64,000 bases of DNA from Ooceraea biroi (GCF_003672135.1 NC_039519.1:1674001-1738000); one strand, 5' to 3'. Positions 44,408 through 54,975 are shown, counted from the first letter of the stretch. Made by a program: numbers and translations. Notes: a model not told the origin generated them from the sequence alone.

Positions 44408-45258
44408 TCACAGAAGATGTTCGAAGTGGCCACCGTCCATCCTGACGCAAGCTCTCATGCGTCTCAGTAAATTTCGCTGAGTCTTCTCCATCAAATCACT
44501 GTCGATAGCCCAAATGGCATGATGCAGTTTATCATTGAGATGGTCGATATCCTCAGGAGGCTTTCTATAAATAATTTCCTTGCAATATCCCCACAGGAAA
44601 AAATCCAATGGATTAAGGTCCAGGGATCTTGCGGGCCAAGGTATTGGACCATACCGCCCATCCATCGTCCGGGAAATTGCTCGTTCAGATAATTTGTAAC
44701 CACTCTGGCATTGTGTGGTCCAGCACCGTCTTGTTGGAATATAATTTAATTCCTTTGTGCTAATGGTACTTCTTCCAAAATATCTGGAATATTTCCTTCC
44801 AAAAATTCCAACTACGATGCACCATTTATAATATTCGGCAGAATAACTGGACCTAGTATGTTCGTACCCATGATCCCTGCCCAGACGTTCATTTTCCAGC
44901 GAACTTGAAAATTTCTCAGTTAAATAACTCGAGGATTCTCGTTGCCCCACATATCCATATTATGGGAGTTAAAACTTCCTTCTCGTGTGAACAGCGATTC
45001 ATCGCTGAATATCACACGAGAAGGAAATTCTGGATCCTCGTCTACTCTCCTCAGGAAATTTTCATAAAATCTCTTCTTCCGAAGATAGTCTTCCTCTCGC
45101 AACTGCTGCACGGGGGTGTAATGATAGGCGTGCAACTTTTCTTCCTTGAGGATTCTCTGTACTGTGGAGTACGATAAATCGTGCTCTCGAGCAATGGCCC
45201 GAATACTGGTTTCAGGCTCTTGTTCAACAGCACGAAGGACTGTCTCCACATTCCGCAA
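44408..45258 (-). pseudogene. Tc1/mariner-superfamily transposase, family X
   Basis: The minus-strand head 'MRNVETVLRAVEQEPETSIR' with HTH 'AIAREHDLSYSTVQRILKEE' runs to 'VIFSDESLFTREGSFNSH' (first catalytic Asp) and 'WGNENPRVI'. A frameshift near 44935 and others follow; the C-terminal frame shows 'WPARSLDLNPLDFFLWGYCK' (third position) and ends 'VRMDGGHFEHLL'. The 'QDGAxxH' second-Asp block is scrambled by frame changes. The 3' flank has 'TTGCCCTTTACAGGGCAACC', also seen at 49595-49618. Confidence 0.85.
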
Positions 45259-45394
45259 ATTTCTTCTTTCGCGTGTCGCGGACCGCGAAGAAAAGAAGAA
45301 AAACTTCTACTTAATTACTGGATGGATCTTTCTCATTGTGGGAACAACAGCTGATCGTTACACACGATAGTACGTGCGTGTACCCGTTTAAACA

Positions 45395-45427
<33 letters not shown>

Positions 45428-45428
<1 letters not shown>

Positions 45429-45699
45429 CAGCGTGATTCAGAATAACCACTTATCCTTAAAGGAGCATATTCCTGATGGTATTCTGAGACGACTTTTCCT
45501 TTGGCAAAAGTTTCTCCGAAGCTTAATTTTTAAGTTATAAGGAGAAATAGTTAGCGTATGACGGGTCGCGTAGAGAAGATGAGCAGGGATGGCGCAACGT
45601 AATGTTAGACGCGGATGCTTACGTGAGGCGCCCGCTGCGATCAGCTGATGCACGCATACGTAGGACAGGTATACATTGAAATTCACACAACACACCACA

Positions 45700-45747
<48 letters not shown>

Positions 45748-46170
45748 AAATATTAATCTTAGGTTAAAAGTAGCATATTTAAAATACGTGTGCGAGAGAG
45801 AGAGGAAGAGGAAGAGGGGGAGAGAGAGAGAGGGAACATGTTCCAACATGTTCCAACATGTTTAAACGGGTACACGCACGTACTATCGTGTGTAACGATC
45901 AGCTGTTGTTCCCACAATGAGAAAGATCCATCCAGTAATTAAGTAGAAGTTTTTCTTCTTTTCTTCGCGGTCCGCGACACGCGAAAGAAGAAATTTGCGG
46001 AATGTGGAGACAGTCCTTCGTGCTGTTGAACAAGAGCCTGAAACCAGTATTCGGGCCATTGCTCGAGAGCACGATTTATCGTACTCCACAGTACAGAGAA
46101 TCCTCAAGGAAGAAAAGTTGCACGCCTATCATTACACCCCCGTGCAGCAGTTGCGAGAGGAATATCAACA
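45428..46170 (+). mobile_element. 5' part of Tc1/mariner element family X, fragment 2
   Basis: It starts 'ACAGCGTGATTCAGAATAAC' and includes the AC microsatellite (about 45687-45744) and GA-rich leader. The transposase start at 45995 is the inverse of the head at 45258. The reading stops after 'YHYTPVQQLREE' near 46160, where unrelated sequence begins. Fragments 1, 2 and the minus-strand gene make an interlocked set of three partial copies. Confidence 0.85.
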
Positions 46171-46240
46171 AAGATATTGAGTGTTTTTATTACACCTGCG
46201 ATTAGCTTACTTAAAATGGCTCACCCTGTATATATATATA

Positions 46241-46274
<34 letters not shown>

Positions 46275-46330
46275 CAGGGTAAGCCATTTTAAGTAAGCTA
46301 ATCGCAGGTGTAATAAAAACACTCAATATC
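46163..46330. repeat. Palindrome of 'CAGGGTAAGCCATTTTAAG' ends around a TA microsatellite
   Basis: 'ATATTGAGTGTTTTTATTAC' ... 'GGCTCACCCTGTATA' is mirrored across (TA)n/(TG)n by 'TATACAGGGTAAGCCATTTT' ... 'GTGTAATAAAAACACTCAAT'. These are two element ends placed head to head. Confidence 0.85.
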
Positions 46331-46767
46331 TTTGTTTCTGTTTAACAGTACTTGTTTTTTCATAACTAAGAGTCAGGCTACTGGAATAGGTTTCACTATC
46401 AGCCATTTGTTTATTGCTTATTTAAAACAAATAATGCGTTATATAGGAAAACGCTGTTATGATTTTTCCCACAGAATTTACATCAGTAATCAGTTCTTGT
46501 AAACAATGATATTTTCAAATCGTTTAAACAATACTGTCACATAAACAAATTATTCTTTAACTATTTTGTTCACTAAAAATTCATATTGTTCCCTTATAAT
46601 GATAACCGCTTTGATCCGAAAGTGATATCTTTGCTGGTCTGACCTCAGGCTTTGAAGGGTTGAAACGACGAAAATGTCCATTTTTTTACATTTTGCCTGA
46701 GGAAATATTTGTTCAGTGACCCAAAAGGTACAACATATTTCAAATTCAGCCATTTTCACCGGGGCCC
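46331..46767. repeat. Body of the 'CAGGGTAAGCC' element, non-coding
   Basis: It continues from the right-hand end at 46275 with 'AGAGTCAGGCTACTGGAATA'-type sequence. A minus-strand open frame (46550-46759) has no family motif. It probably inserted into, or next to, the helicase element that follows. Confidence 0.4.
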
Positions 46768-46803
46768 AATTTCACGGGGTTTGGTGCGAGGTCCTTTAAA
46801 GTA

Positions 46804-47952
46804 ATGGATAGAGCATTTGTTATAAGAAAACAATTTCCTATATGTCTAAGTTATGGTATGACTATTCATAAAAGTCAAGGATTGAGTTTAAAGCATGCTA
46901 TTGTGGAAGCTGGAAATTCTATATTCAGTTGTGGACAAATATATGTCGCTCTTTCACGAATGACTACGTTGAGTGGATTGCACCTTATAAATTTTGATCC
47001 CTCTTCTGTAAAAGCAAATGAGTTAGCTATAATAGAATATAACAGATTACGACTACAATACAGGCCAGATCTTGTTCATATTAATATTTTGAAACAACGT
47101 GTTCAGAAGGTTCATGATAGAATTTGGGCAATATCAAAAAATGTCTTGGAATGTCAAATTGATGATAAGGATATTAATGATTATTCTTTATGGCATATAA
47201 GAGGACTTCCAAATGTTGATAATATATCTTGCTATGCTAATGTTTCAATTCAATGTATACTTCATTCTTCTATTCTCAGAAAATTTTTGCTTCTTCTTGA
47301 GCATACGAATATTATAAGAAAATTTATTGATTGTTACGTATCAAACGATAAAACTATTAATATAATGGCAATACGGCAATTGACAGGACATCAATATCTC
47401 GAAAAAATTCAACAGGATGTTAGTGAATTTATTATACATCTTATTAATAAAATAGATAATATAAAGAGTGTAATTGAGCACCAATTAAACATTACTTTAC
47501 GATGTAAAGTATACAATTATACAAAAACAAAAATTTATACAAATTATATATTATTGCTCCACTTACCCGAAAATTTAAAAAAATCATACACTTTACAAGA
47601 ACTAATACAATATAGTTTTTCACGCTGGAATAATGTTGAAAAAATATGTACTAATTGTGGTGCTACTTCTACACTTGTACAGACTGATATAATAATAACA
47701 GGAAGTGTTATTATCTTATTGTTATTAAAAATTAGTGATACAAAAATTATTAAAATAACAGATTTAAAAATTAAAGCTGTACCTACGGAAAAGATCTCTA
47801 TTGGTGCGAATATATATAAAATTATTAGTGGAATTTTTCACGATGGTGAAAGTACAATTGATGGACATTATACAAACATAGTACGTGCTAAAGGTACCAA
47901 ATGGCAATTAATAAATTATTCGAAAGTACAAAAGTTGGCCTCGAAATGTTAA
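46804..47952 (+). CDS. PIF1-like helicase C-terminus fused to a ubiquitin-specific protease domain
   Basis: The 382-codon ORF begins with the end of a PIF1-family DNA helicase: 'YGMTIHKSQGLSLKHAIVEA' (motif V) and 'YVALSRMTTLSGLHL' (motif VI, arginine finger). From about residue 130 it matches a C19 ubiquitin hydrolase: 'GLPNVDNISCYANVSIQCIL' (Cys box), 'GHQYLEKIQQDVSEFIIHLI', a CxxC 'CTNCGA' zinc pair, and 'IDGHYTNIVRAKGTKWQLIN' (His box). Catalytic Cys and His are both present. The frame is open some codons upstream, to about 46768, without helicase motifs, so the helicase front is missing or on an earlier exon. Helicase plus deubiquitinase suggests a large mobile element protein, perhaps Helitron-like. 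The 3' flank carries the CGCCAAGTAC repeat. The ORF is intact as far as it goes. Confidence 0.75.
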   Translation: MDRAFVIRKQFPICLSYGMTIHKSQGLSLKHAIVEAGNSIFSCGQIYVALSRMTTLSGLHLINFDPSSVKANELAIIEYNRLRLQYRPDLVHINILKQRVQKVHDRIWAISKNVLECQIDDKDINDYSLWHIRGLPNVDNISCYANVSIQCILHSSILRKFLLLLEHTNIIRKFIDCYVSNDKTINIMAIRQLTGHQYLEKIQQDVSEFIIHLINKIDNIKSVIEHQLNITLRCKVYNYTKTKIYTNYILLLHLPENLKKSYTLQELIQYSFSRWNNVEKICTNCGATSTLVQTDIIITGSVIILLLLKISDTKIIKITDLKIKAVPTEKISIGANIYKIISGIFHDGESTIDGHYTNIVRAKGTKWQLINYSKVQKLASKC

Positions 47953-47959
47953 AAATGCA

Positions 47960-48210
47960 TACATATTTTTTGCAGAAAAATATAAATAAAACATTTTTAC
48001 AAAAAGCAATGAGATCGTACTAAAATAAACCTTATAAAGGTGAAAAAAGTACGCCAAGTACATAAAAAATCCCAAGTTGTACGCAACAAAAAGTTTAAAA
48101 AACTTATTTATAAAAATCAAAACTAAATATGAAATCAATAGTTAATTAGCCAAGTATCTCGAAGCAATTATTTAGTGTCAGTATGTTATCCATACAAACT
48201 TATGTTTTTA
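47960..48210. repeat. 'CGCCAAGTAC' family segment downstream of PIF1-USP
   Basis: It holds 'ACATTTTTACAAAAAG', 'ATGAGATC', 'CCTTATAAAGGT', 'TACGCCAAGTACATAAAAAA', 'ACTAAATATGAAATCAATAG' and 'GCCAAGTATCTCGAAGCAAT' in the same order as the arms of the fold-backs at 1290-1760 and 3441-3980. It starts within 30 bp of the PIF1-USP stop codon. Confidence 0.8.
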
Positions 48211-48261
48211 AAAAAAGGGTATAAAAAGGGCGCCGAGTACACGCGCTTCTTGGTTATGGAT

Positions 48262-48420
48262 ATTTACAAAAATTGATATCAGAAAGTTGCGCCAATACAA
48301 GAAAAGAATATTTTATTATAGTATTATTGTATAGTATATTCTACAAAAATTGTGATATCAGAAAGTAGCGCCAATACAATATAAGAAATTTTACTATAGT
48401 ATATTATTGTATAGTATAAT
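48262..48420. repeat. Tandem duplication, unit about 85 bp, two copies
   Basis: Two copies of 'TGATATCAGAAAGT(T/A)GCGCCAATACAA' are each followed by a 'TATAGTAT(A)TTATTGTATAGTATA' tail. Confidence 0.75.
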
Positions 48421-48436
48421 ATATAAATTTATATTA

Positions 48437-48808
48437 TATACTATGTATAGTAAATAAAAATTAAATAAAAAAAGTTTCGATAACAGATAATTTTTAAAAT
48501 ATAAAATTTTTTAAAGAACAAACTTGGCGCTGCTAGATTAACTAAGAATATAAAGTTATACGAACCGAAAGTATAGTATATATATATCATTATGTATCTC
48601 ATATAATATAATATGATATTGCAATAATATTATAAAATTATGTTAGTTATATTAATATTTACGTTTTATCCTAAGTAAGGAATTGACATTGTTATTTCAT
48701 TTTGAAATTCAGTAGCGCCAAGTTTTTTTCTTTCAAATTTTTATATTTTAAAAGTATCTGTTATCGAAACTTTTTTTTATTTAATTTTTATTTACTATAC
48801 ATAGTATA
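48437..48808. repeat. Fold-back element with 'TATACTATGTATAGTAAATA' ends
   Basis: Arms of about 100 bp mirror one another, running from the ends through 'TTTCGATAACAGATA' to 'AACTTGGCGCTGCTA'. It lies directly against a 'CAGGGTGAGTCAG' transposon end at 48809. Confidence 0.85.
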
Positions 48809-49600
48809 CAGGGTGAGTCAGAACAACCTTTTATCATTAAAGCCACATATTCTTGAGTGAATTGTGAATCACTTTTTCCTCTTGCAAAACTTTATCGGAA
48901 GCTTACTTTTCAAGATATAAATGAAAATAATGAGCGTACCACAGGTCGGGTACAGGAGGCAGGCAGGGGCGGCGCCACTCCACCAACGACGCGGGCGCTG
49001 ACTTGGAGTGCAATCGGCTAGTCGCTGCACTACGCAAGCTGTTTTCCAATAATCATTGTCAGTAGTGAAAATGTAGTTTATGCTACAGAACACAAACTGG
49101 CAATAATTGTGGAAAACAGCTACACAATGGTACGCGCACGCACATGCGAAGCATGTTTTGCCAATCTTTCTCTTTCACACTTATTCACATCATTCTCCTT
49201 TTTATTCACACTTCACTTTACTTCGCTTCACTTTACTTTTATTTTACTTTATTTAACACTCACGCACTTGAAACGCACGTGAAACTTTATTTGTAAACAA
49301 ACGGAATCACGGTGCAACACAAGACATACACCGGTATCGTCATTGAGTGTAGAAGTGCGCGCCATCTCTGAACGCCCGACGCGTATCTTTCCGGAATCGA
49401 TTCCGATACTCGGCTTAAAGCTAAGATCGCGGCAGCGTGCGTCAACGAATCAGGCAACTTGCGGCAGGCTTCTAATTGGTTGACGCACGCGTTGCCGCAG
49501 CTAATTTTACGCGCGAAATTCTTGCTTCTTCTCTGCATATTTATTAGTATCACTGTAATAAATGTTGCAAACCTAAGAAATATTCCACGTAAGAAAATAT
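48809..49600. repeat. 5' end and non-coding body of a Tc1/mariner relic
   Basis: It starts 'CAGGGTGAGTCAGAACAACC' and has the leader layout of family X elements ('AAACTTTATCGGAAGCTTAC'). Inverted 'GCTGTTTTCCAATAATC'/'ATTGTGGAAAACAGCT' words lie at 49037 and 49105. The central transposase body is missing. Confidence 0.6.
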
Positions 49601-49643
49601 TTGGTTGCCCTGAAAAGGGCAGATGTTGTTAGTTTTGGAAGAT

Positions 49644-49805
49644 TTATAATAAATGTTTGAAACGGCCACCGTCCATAGCAACGCAAGCTCTCATACGTCT
49701 CAGTAGATTTATCGGAATCTGCTCCATAATTGTATCTTCGATATTCCAAATGGCATTGTGGAGTTTGTTGTTTAATTCTTCTACGCTGTCGGAAAGCTTT
49801 TTGTA
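49644..49805 (-). pseudogene. Transposase C-terminal 50 codons (Tc1/mariner)
   Basis: The minus strand encodes 'SDSVEELNNKLHNAIW' and 'NLLRRMRACVAMDGGRFKHL' before a stop at 49644. This matches the C-terminus of the family X transposase ('LLRRMRACVRMDGGHFEHLL'). It is cut at 49805 by an inverted partial copy of itself. Confidence 0.8.
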
Positions 49806-49872
49806 GATGATTATCTACAAAAAGCTTTCCGACAACGTAGAAGAATTAAACGATAAACTCCACAATGCCATT
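49790..49872. repeat. Local inverted duplication of transposase tail
   Basis: 'CTACGCTGTCGGAAAGCTTT' runs into 'TTGTAGATGATTATCTACAA' and its mirror, then back through the same transposase codons to 'CCACAATGCCATT' at 49872. This is a hairpin-type duplication. Confidence 0.85.
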
Positions 49873-50437
49873 ACTTTTTTCAGCTTGATAAGGTTTTTTT
49901 AGTGCGTCAATTACTTCCAAATTTTCAGCATATATTTATTCACATTTAAGGTATAGCAAAAAATTTTGTTTTATTATTTTTATGAAGAATTCCACCTGCT
50001 GACCCTCCTCGACCATGACGCCGCGCGAAATTCCGCGGTCGCTGGTGTGCACGATTTCTCCATTTCCGGTAATCTGAATAAAAAAAATCAAATGGCATTT
50101 TACTTCATACATATGTAGCTATTGTTTGACGAATAAAAAAAATAAATAAAAAATATTTGACGAAATGGTCACTTGTCAAACTCAAATCATCGATTTAATA
50201 CAAAAAATTGACCGAATATTTTGGTATAAAAAAATATATATAACGTATTGCTTTTTCCGTTCATCAAACGATAAAAGAATATGTACTTTGCATGCTGTAC
50301 AAATTTGAAGTCGATCTGTCCAATAGTTTTATAGATATCGTGCACACCATTCGCGAAAACGGTGTTTCGAGAAAAATGCGGTTAAAATTTCGAGTACAGT
50401 TTACGGAGGCATATCGAATACTTACAGGGTTTGTCTG
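49873..50437. other. Interval without recognised gene
   Basis: Mixed-composition DNA leading to the fragment at 50438. A possible exon boundary around 50075 on the minus strand was not convincing. Confidence 0.4.
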
Positions 50438-50794
50438 CTAATTTGCTATACCAGGGCCATAAAGTATCCCTTCCTCCTCTTCGAAAAAGTCATTGAGGTG
50501 CATTTGCTCGCTTCTACGCGCTGTCCGAGCCTCTTTTGTGGCCTGAAGGCTTCGTCTCGACGATCTTTCTAGACGGTGTTCGTTCTTCGCATTGGCGAAT
50601 ATTCTTGCTTGCTCGCCAATAACGATTCCTATCGTTGTCATCGTTTTAAGGACGGCAGAGAAGCCTTCATTAAAAATGCCGGTTGCTAAATAAGCCGCAA
50701 TTTCGATCGTTTTTGAGCCACAGTGAAGATGTTTAGGCGCTAGTCGCCAGACAGTGGAATTAAAACTTCCCTTGTCGTTTTTTACCTGACCCAA
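50438..50794 (-). CDS. Fragment resembling C-terminus of insect Mutator-like transposases
   Basis: The 118-codon frame reads 'TVWRLAPKHLHCGSKTIEIA', 'GIFNEGFSAVLKTMTTIGI', 'RRSLQATKEARTARR' and ends 'EEEEGILYGPGIAN'. The pattern 'K..E..A.....FN.G......M...GI..G...........R...A....T.EAR..RR....E..EG..YGPGI' is one I associate with animal Mutator-like transposases and related zinc-finger proteins. No catalytic motif is in this piece, so it is probably a detached C-terminal part. Confidence 0.45.
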   Translation of the reverse strand: MGQVKNDKGSFNSTVWRLAPKHLHCGSKTIEIAAYLATGIFNEGFSAVLKTMTTIGIVIGEQARIFANAKNEHRLERSSRRSLQATKEARTARRSEQMHLNDFFEEEEGILYGPGIAN

Positions 50795-50894
50795 CCGTTA
50801 AACTAGACCTTTTGGATGCCATTGACTATCCCTTTGTATTTACAAACAGCAGAGCACGACCGGAGCAACTGCCGCGCGCTCCAAAATTTTATAT

Positions 50895-52285
50895 TTGCAT
50901 ACCGAGTCGGTATATTACCGCCCGTTTATGGACTATAACTTGGCAAATTTTGCGAATTTCGTTTTAAAATTTGTTACACATATTCTTAAGGTCTTAAAGA
51001 ATAAAACAACGTTACAAAAAAATCGATTTTTTAACAAGAAAAACCGGAATCCCCCCTTAAGAAGTGTTATTTACTTATACACATCTTATCCAATTTGGTT
51101 CTCAAAAGATCTAATTGCTCTTGTAAAATCTAAAAAACATACGCATTGTAAATATAAGAAATCGAATTTATATGCCGATTACCTGTTTTTCTCTAAACTG
51201 AGAGAAGACTGTAAGACTCTGTCGCAGCACTGTTGGAATGATTATGTAATAAAAACGGGGGCTGCTTTACCATCGGATTCAAAGATGTTCTGGAAAAAAT
51301 AATATTCGTGTATCTGGGTCTAAACCTACACACATCAGATATAATGATGAACATCTTGAGGGCGATGTTTCTATAGCAGATTGCTTTGCTACATATTTTG
51401 AACCGTTTATGTGGATAGTAGTGATTTTGGCTCCAGTGACATATTACCAAATAATCTGGATATTTCATCGCTGAATGTTTCCGAAGTAGACATTTATAGG
51501 GCTATAAATTCTCTGTCTCAGGATTGTGGCGCTGGACCTGATGGGATTCCTCCTGTACTCTTGAAATCGTGTAACTGCATCATCTCTCATATTTTATATG
51601 TAATATTCAATAAATCCTTGAGTGATGGTGTATTTCCAACTCAGTGGAAGCAATGCTTGGTCACACCTATATTAAAAAATGGTGATGCGGCGTTGGTTAC
51701 GAACTATAGACTGATTTGTAAGCAAAATATTATACCAAAGATTCTCGATAGGATTGTTGCACATAAACTGAGCTCTTTATGTAAAAACGTAATTATAGAC
51801 GAGCAACACGGCTTTATGGTGGAGTGTTCAACTGCGACGAATCTTGTAATATTTAATGACTTCTTGACATCAAGCGTTGAGTCTGGGTATCAGGTTGATG
51901 TTATATACACGGACTTTAGCAAGGCTTTTGACACGGTGGACTACTCGGTTTTGTTGAGTAAGTTGCGGTTACTTGGGGTGGGTGGCGCTCTCATCCAATG
52001 GTTTCGTAGTTTTCTTACAGGTAGAATTCAGATCGTTAAATATGGTGAAGGTCTGTCGAGGGCCATAAGAGTGACATCGGGTGTCCCACAGGGATCTCAC
52101 CTTGGTCCTCTGCTATTTATTTTATTCATTAATGACATTATAACAATTTTTACCAACAGCAGATTTTTACTGTATGCACATGATCTGAAGATTTTTCGTG
52201 GGATTGTAGGTCCGAATGATGCAGCGCTATTGCAGCACGACCTGTTGAGATTGGATGCTTGGTGTCATGAGAACCGTGTAACGAT
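50895..52285 (+). pseudogene. Jockey/CR1-type LINE: endonuclease-RT linker and reverse transcriptase
   Basis: A first frame (50895-51302) has 'YPIWFSKDLIALVKSKKHTH', typical of the linker before RT. After a break, 51411-52285 shows 'DCGAGPDGIPPVLLKSC', 'KQCLVTPILKNGD', 'DEQHGFMVECSTATNLVIF', 'VDVIYTDFSKAFDTVDYSVL' (motif A), 'TSGVPQGSHLGPLLFILFIN' (motif B) and 'LLYAHDLKIF'. The last should be the catalytic YADD but reads YAHD, so the enzyme would be inactive. The 5' half and the 3' end beyond 52285 are missing. Confidence 0.85.
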
Positions 52286-53022
52286 ACACCCCCCTGCATC
52301 GTTTGACCGGCCGACTAACCGCCGATGCCGTCCGCTCGAACATCCGGCGGACGAGGACAAGGCGCGGTGCGCCCAATAAATTAACCGCCGGGGTAAGGCC
52401 CGGGAGGTGGCCTAGCGTCGGGGTATTTTTCCGACCGCCGCCCCGACGCTGTCGCCCCCGGGTCCCCACTTGCTCGGTATATAAGGGCTGCGATCCGAGA
52501 ACTCGACACTTCTCTTTCCGATCCGATCCGATCAGTACGACCAGACTCCGCATCCGAAATCCGAATCCAGACCAGCGACACAAGTAAACACAGGGGGGTA
52601 AAGTGTACTTTACCTCCGCCAAGCGTTCTTGGCTAAGCCGATTCACATCCCGTACTTATCTGGTCTGAAACGGGGTCAAGCGTTCTTGGCCTCCGCTGAG
52701 TGTTCTCGCCAAACGACCGACCATCCGTCTACACCGTTCTCCGCCGAACCGTCACCGGGGTGAAGCGTACTTCGCCTCCGCCGAGCGTTCTCAGCAACGG
52801 GGACCAGGAGGACTCCCACTCGCCGTCTCGTAACCGATCCGTGCTCGGGGCGAAGTGTTCTTCGCCTCCGTCGAGCGTACTCGGCCACACGACTCGGTCA
52901 GGCGACGGGATCAACGATCCACCATCGATACGGGCCGCGGTTTCCGCGGGACCGTCCGCCCGCCCACCGGGCCGCGTACGCAACGTAATAAGTAGGGGGG
53001 CAGGTGTTCCTCGCGCCGAATA
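52286..53022. repeat. GC-rich block with TATA box and ~80-bp imperfect repeats
   Basis: A sharp shift to GC-rich DNA begins at 52286, inside the LINE frame. A TATA-like 'CGGTATATAAGGGCTGC' is at about 52476. Four imperfect units of 'GGGGT-AAGCGTNCTTNGCCTCCGCCGAGCGTTCTCGGC' start near 52594, 52672, 52757 and 52847. It could be an LTR or promoter-bearing repeat. Open frames on both strands (52227-53089) are GC artefacts. Confidence 0.6.
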
Positions 53023-54237
53023 CACAGGCCGACATGGTTTTTGCTGTTTGAATATAAGATATCATTTTCGATGTATTTTTTCACGCTGAACACGAATCCG
53101 GCCGCGAAATTGCTCTATGACGTCAGGTTTTTGAGAAAAATGAGGTTAAAAGTGTCAAAAGTGACGTTTTTTGCCATTTTTATGATTTTTTCGCTGGTAA
53201 AATAAATTTTATTTTTTACTTTCGTTTTCACCATCTTAAAGTGCCAACTTTTATCTTTAAACTCGACTTTTCGAAACTCCGTAGGATTGTTTTTCGCCGA
53301 GTTAACCACTCCGCTGTCAGACGAACATTTCGTGCCAAAAATTTACTTGGAGAACAAAACTTCAGAACCGGATAATAATGATTTTAATATGAAGGTTTTT
53401 GAGGTCGCTGAATCCAATTCTGAAATAAGATTTTAAAAATTAAAACTGGCCGATCCAATATGGCGGACCAAAATTTGTAAAACTATTAGAATTTCAATAA
53501 AATTTGGTATATACTGTTTTTTTTACTTCTGGGTGGGTTACATTTCGCTTCCCCAAATGAGATTCTGGCATTTTAAATCTTCTGTGTATAATGTACTTTA
53601 CACGAGCAAAAATTACCTATACCTTACTGATGCAAACACAGTATCCTGCACCATGTTCTTTGTTCGTAGACCGTTTAGCCGTAGTAGGAGCGATTTTACA
53701 AACCTTCTACGTTTACCAGAGTGCACCACGTGGAGGCAGCCTACATCACACTCTTTTGATTTTTTAAAAATGTTTTTAGCTTTATTGTTTTTAAATTGTT
53801 TTATCATTCTTTATAATTTCATTTTTTTATTTTTAAATTATTAAAAAGATATTATATAAGTACATAGGCACATATAAACTTAATAACTTAATATCATAAA
53901 TACTTAAAATCGAGTGCTACGGAGGCCGAAATGTTCGTCTGACAGCGGAGTGGTTAACTCGGCGAAAAAAATCCTACGGAGTTTCGAAAAATCAAGTTTA
54001 AAGATAAAAGTTGGCACTTTAAGATGACGTAAACGAAAGTAAAAAATAAAATTTATTTTACCAGCGAAAAATTCATAAAAATGGCAAAAAACTTCACTTT
54101 TAACCTAATTTTTCTCAAAAACCTGACGTCATAGAGCAATTTCGCGGCCGGATTCGTGTTCAGCGTGAAAAAATACATCGAAAATGATATTTTATAGTCA
54201 AACAGCAGACAAAAAGTCTAAAAATGTCGGCCTGTGA
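53023..54237. mobile_element. Fold-back element with ~305-bp arms
   Basis: Arms at about 53023-53333 and 53929-54237 are inverted copies, with ends 'ACAGGCCGACATGGTTT' and 'AAAATGTCGGCCTGTG'. Shared blocks include 'CGAAATTGCTCTATGACGTC' and 'GCCGAGTTAACCACTCCGCT'. The ~600-bp centre has 'CCGATCCAATATGGCGGACC' and no gene. Confidence 0.85.
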
Positions 54238-54406
54238 TATCATCCGGCCCGCCCCACGGGGGGTACGTTGTTACGTCACGCCGGGTCAGTGCCACGAGAG
54301 GGCGAGTCTGGCCGTAGACGGGACACGATCGCTATTACGGGTCGCGGAGTCGCGAAACTCTACCCGGGGATACCCGCGATCAAGGTTATTCGCGAGGAAG
54401 ACGCGT

Positions 54407-54853
54407 CTACTGGTCGGTCGAGGGTGAGGTCCTACCCATGTAATCACCTTGAAAACGAATCACAGTTGGGTCAGGTAGTTCGTAAATCGGTATCCCGCTC
54501 TCACCGGTATCCCGTAGTTGTTCAATGAGTTCGAGATAGTTGTCCGAGCAATTGTCGCAAGTGTAAAACGGGGCGTATGTTGCGAGATTCGTGCGACACA
54601 ATTCACACGTAGGGACGTGACGGTTAAATCCGACGTACAAGTCGTGTTTCGAAATACGCGTGAAATATTGTCCCTCAGGGTAAGGGATTTCGCTGAAATT
54701 ATTGAGGCACCTTTCGCAAATTAGGATTCGACTGAAATCAAGCAAATACGCGGTGTATTTCACGCACGAGACAACTGCAGTTCGACGTTGATATTCGACA
54801 ACTGGGTTCACGAGCTGGGTGGAACCGTTTTGTCGTATAATTCCACGGCACAT
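54407..54853 (-). CDS. 3xCxxC zinc-type protein, 148 aa, right unit
   Basis: It encodes the same protein as the ORF at 34713-35159, with CERC, CELC and CDNC pairs. Preservation of an intact, identical ORF in both copies can mean recent duplication, function, or both. Confidence 0.6.
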   Translation of the reverse strand: MCRGIIRQNGSTQLVNPVVEYQRRTAVVSCVKYTAYLLDFSRILICERCLNNFSEIPYPEGQYFTRISKHDLYVGFNRHVPTCELCRTNLATYAPFYTCDNCSDNYLELIEQLRDTGESGIPIYELPDPTVIRFQGDYMGRTSPSTDQ

Positions 54854-54975
54854 TGCACGATGTTCTCCTATGGTCCCTTTCGCTTATGGATTTCGACAAA
54901 CAATTCTATTAACAATCCACTAAATTGATTGTGACGATAGGTAATTATGATTCTTCTCACTTTGTAATGATCGGT

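Noticed and set aside
52227..53089. Overlapping 60-139-codon frames in the GC-rich block
   Set aside because: They are open on both strands at once because of base composition. The block has internal repeats and no recognised domain.
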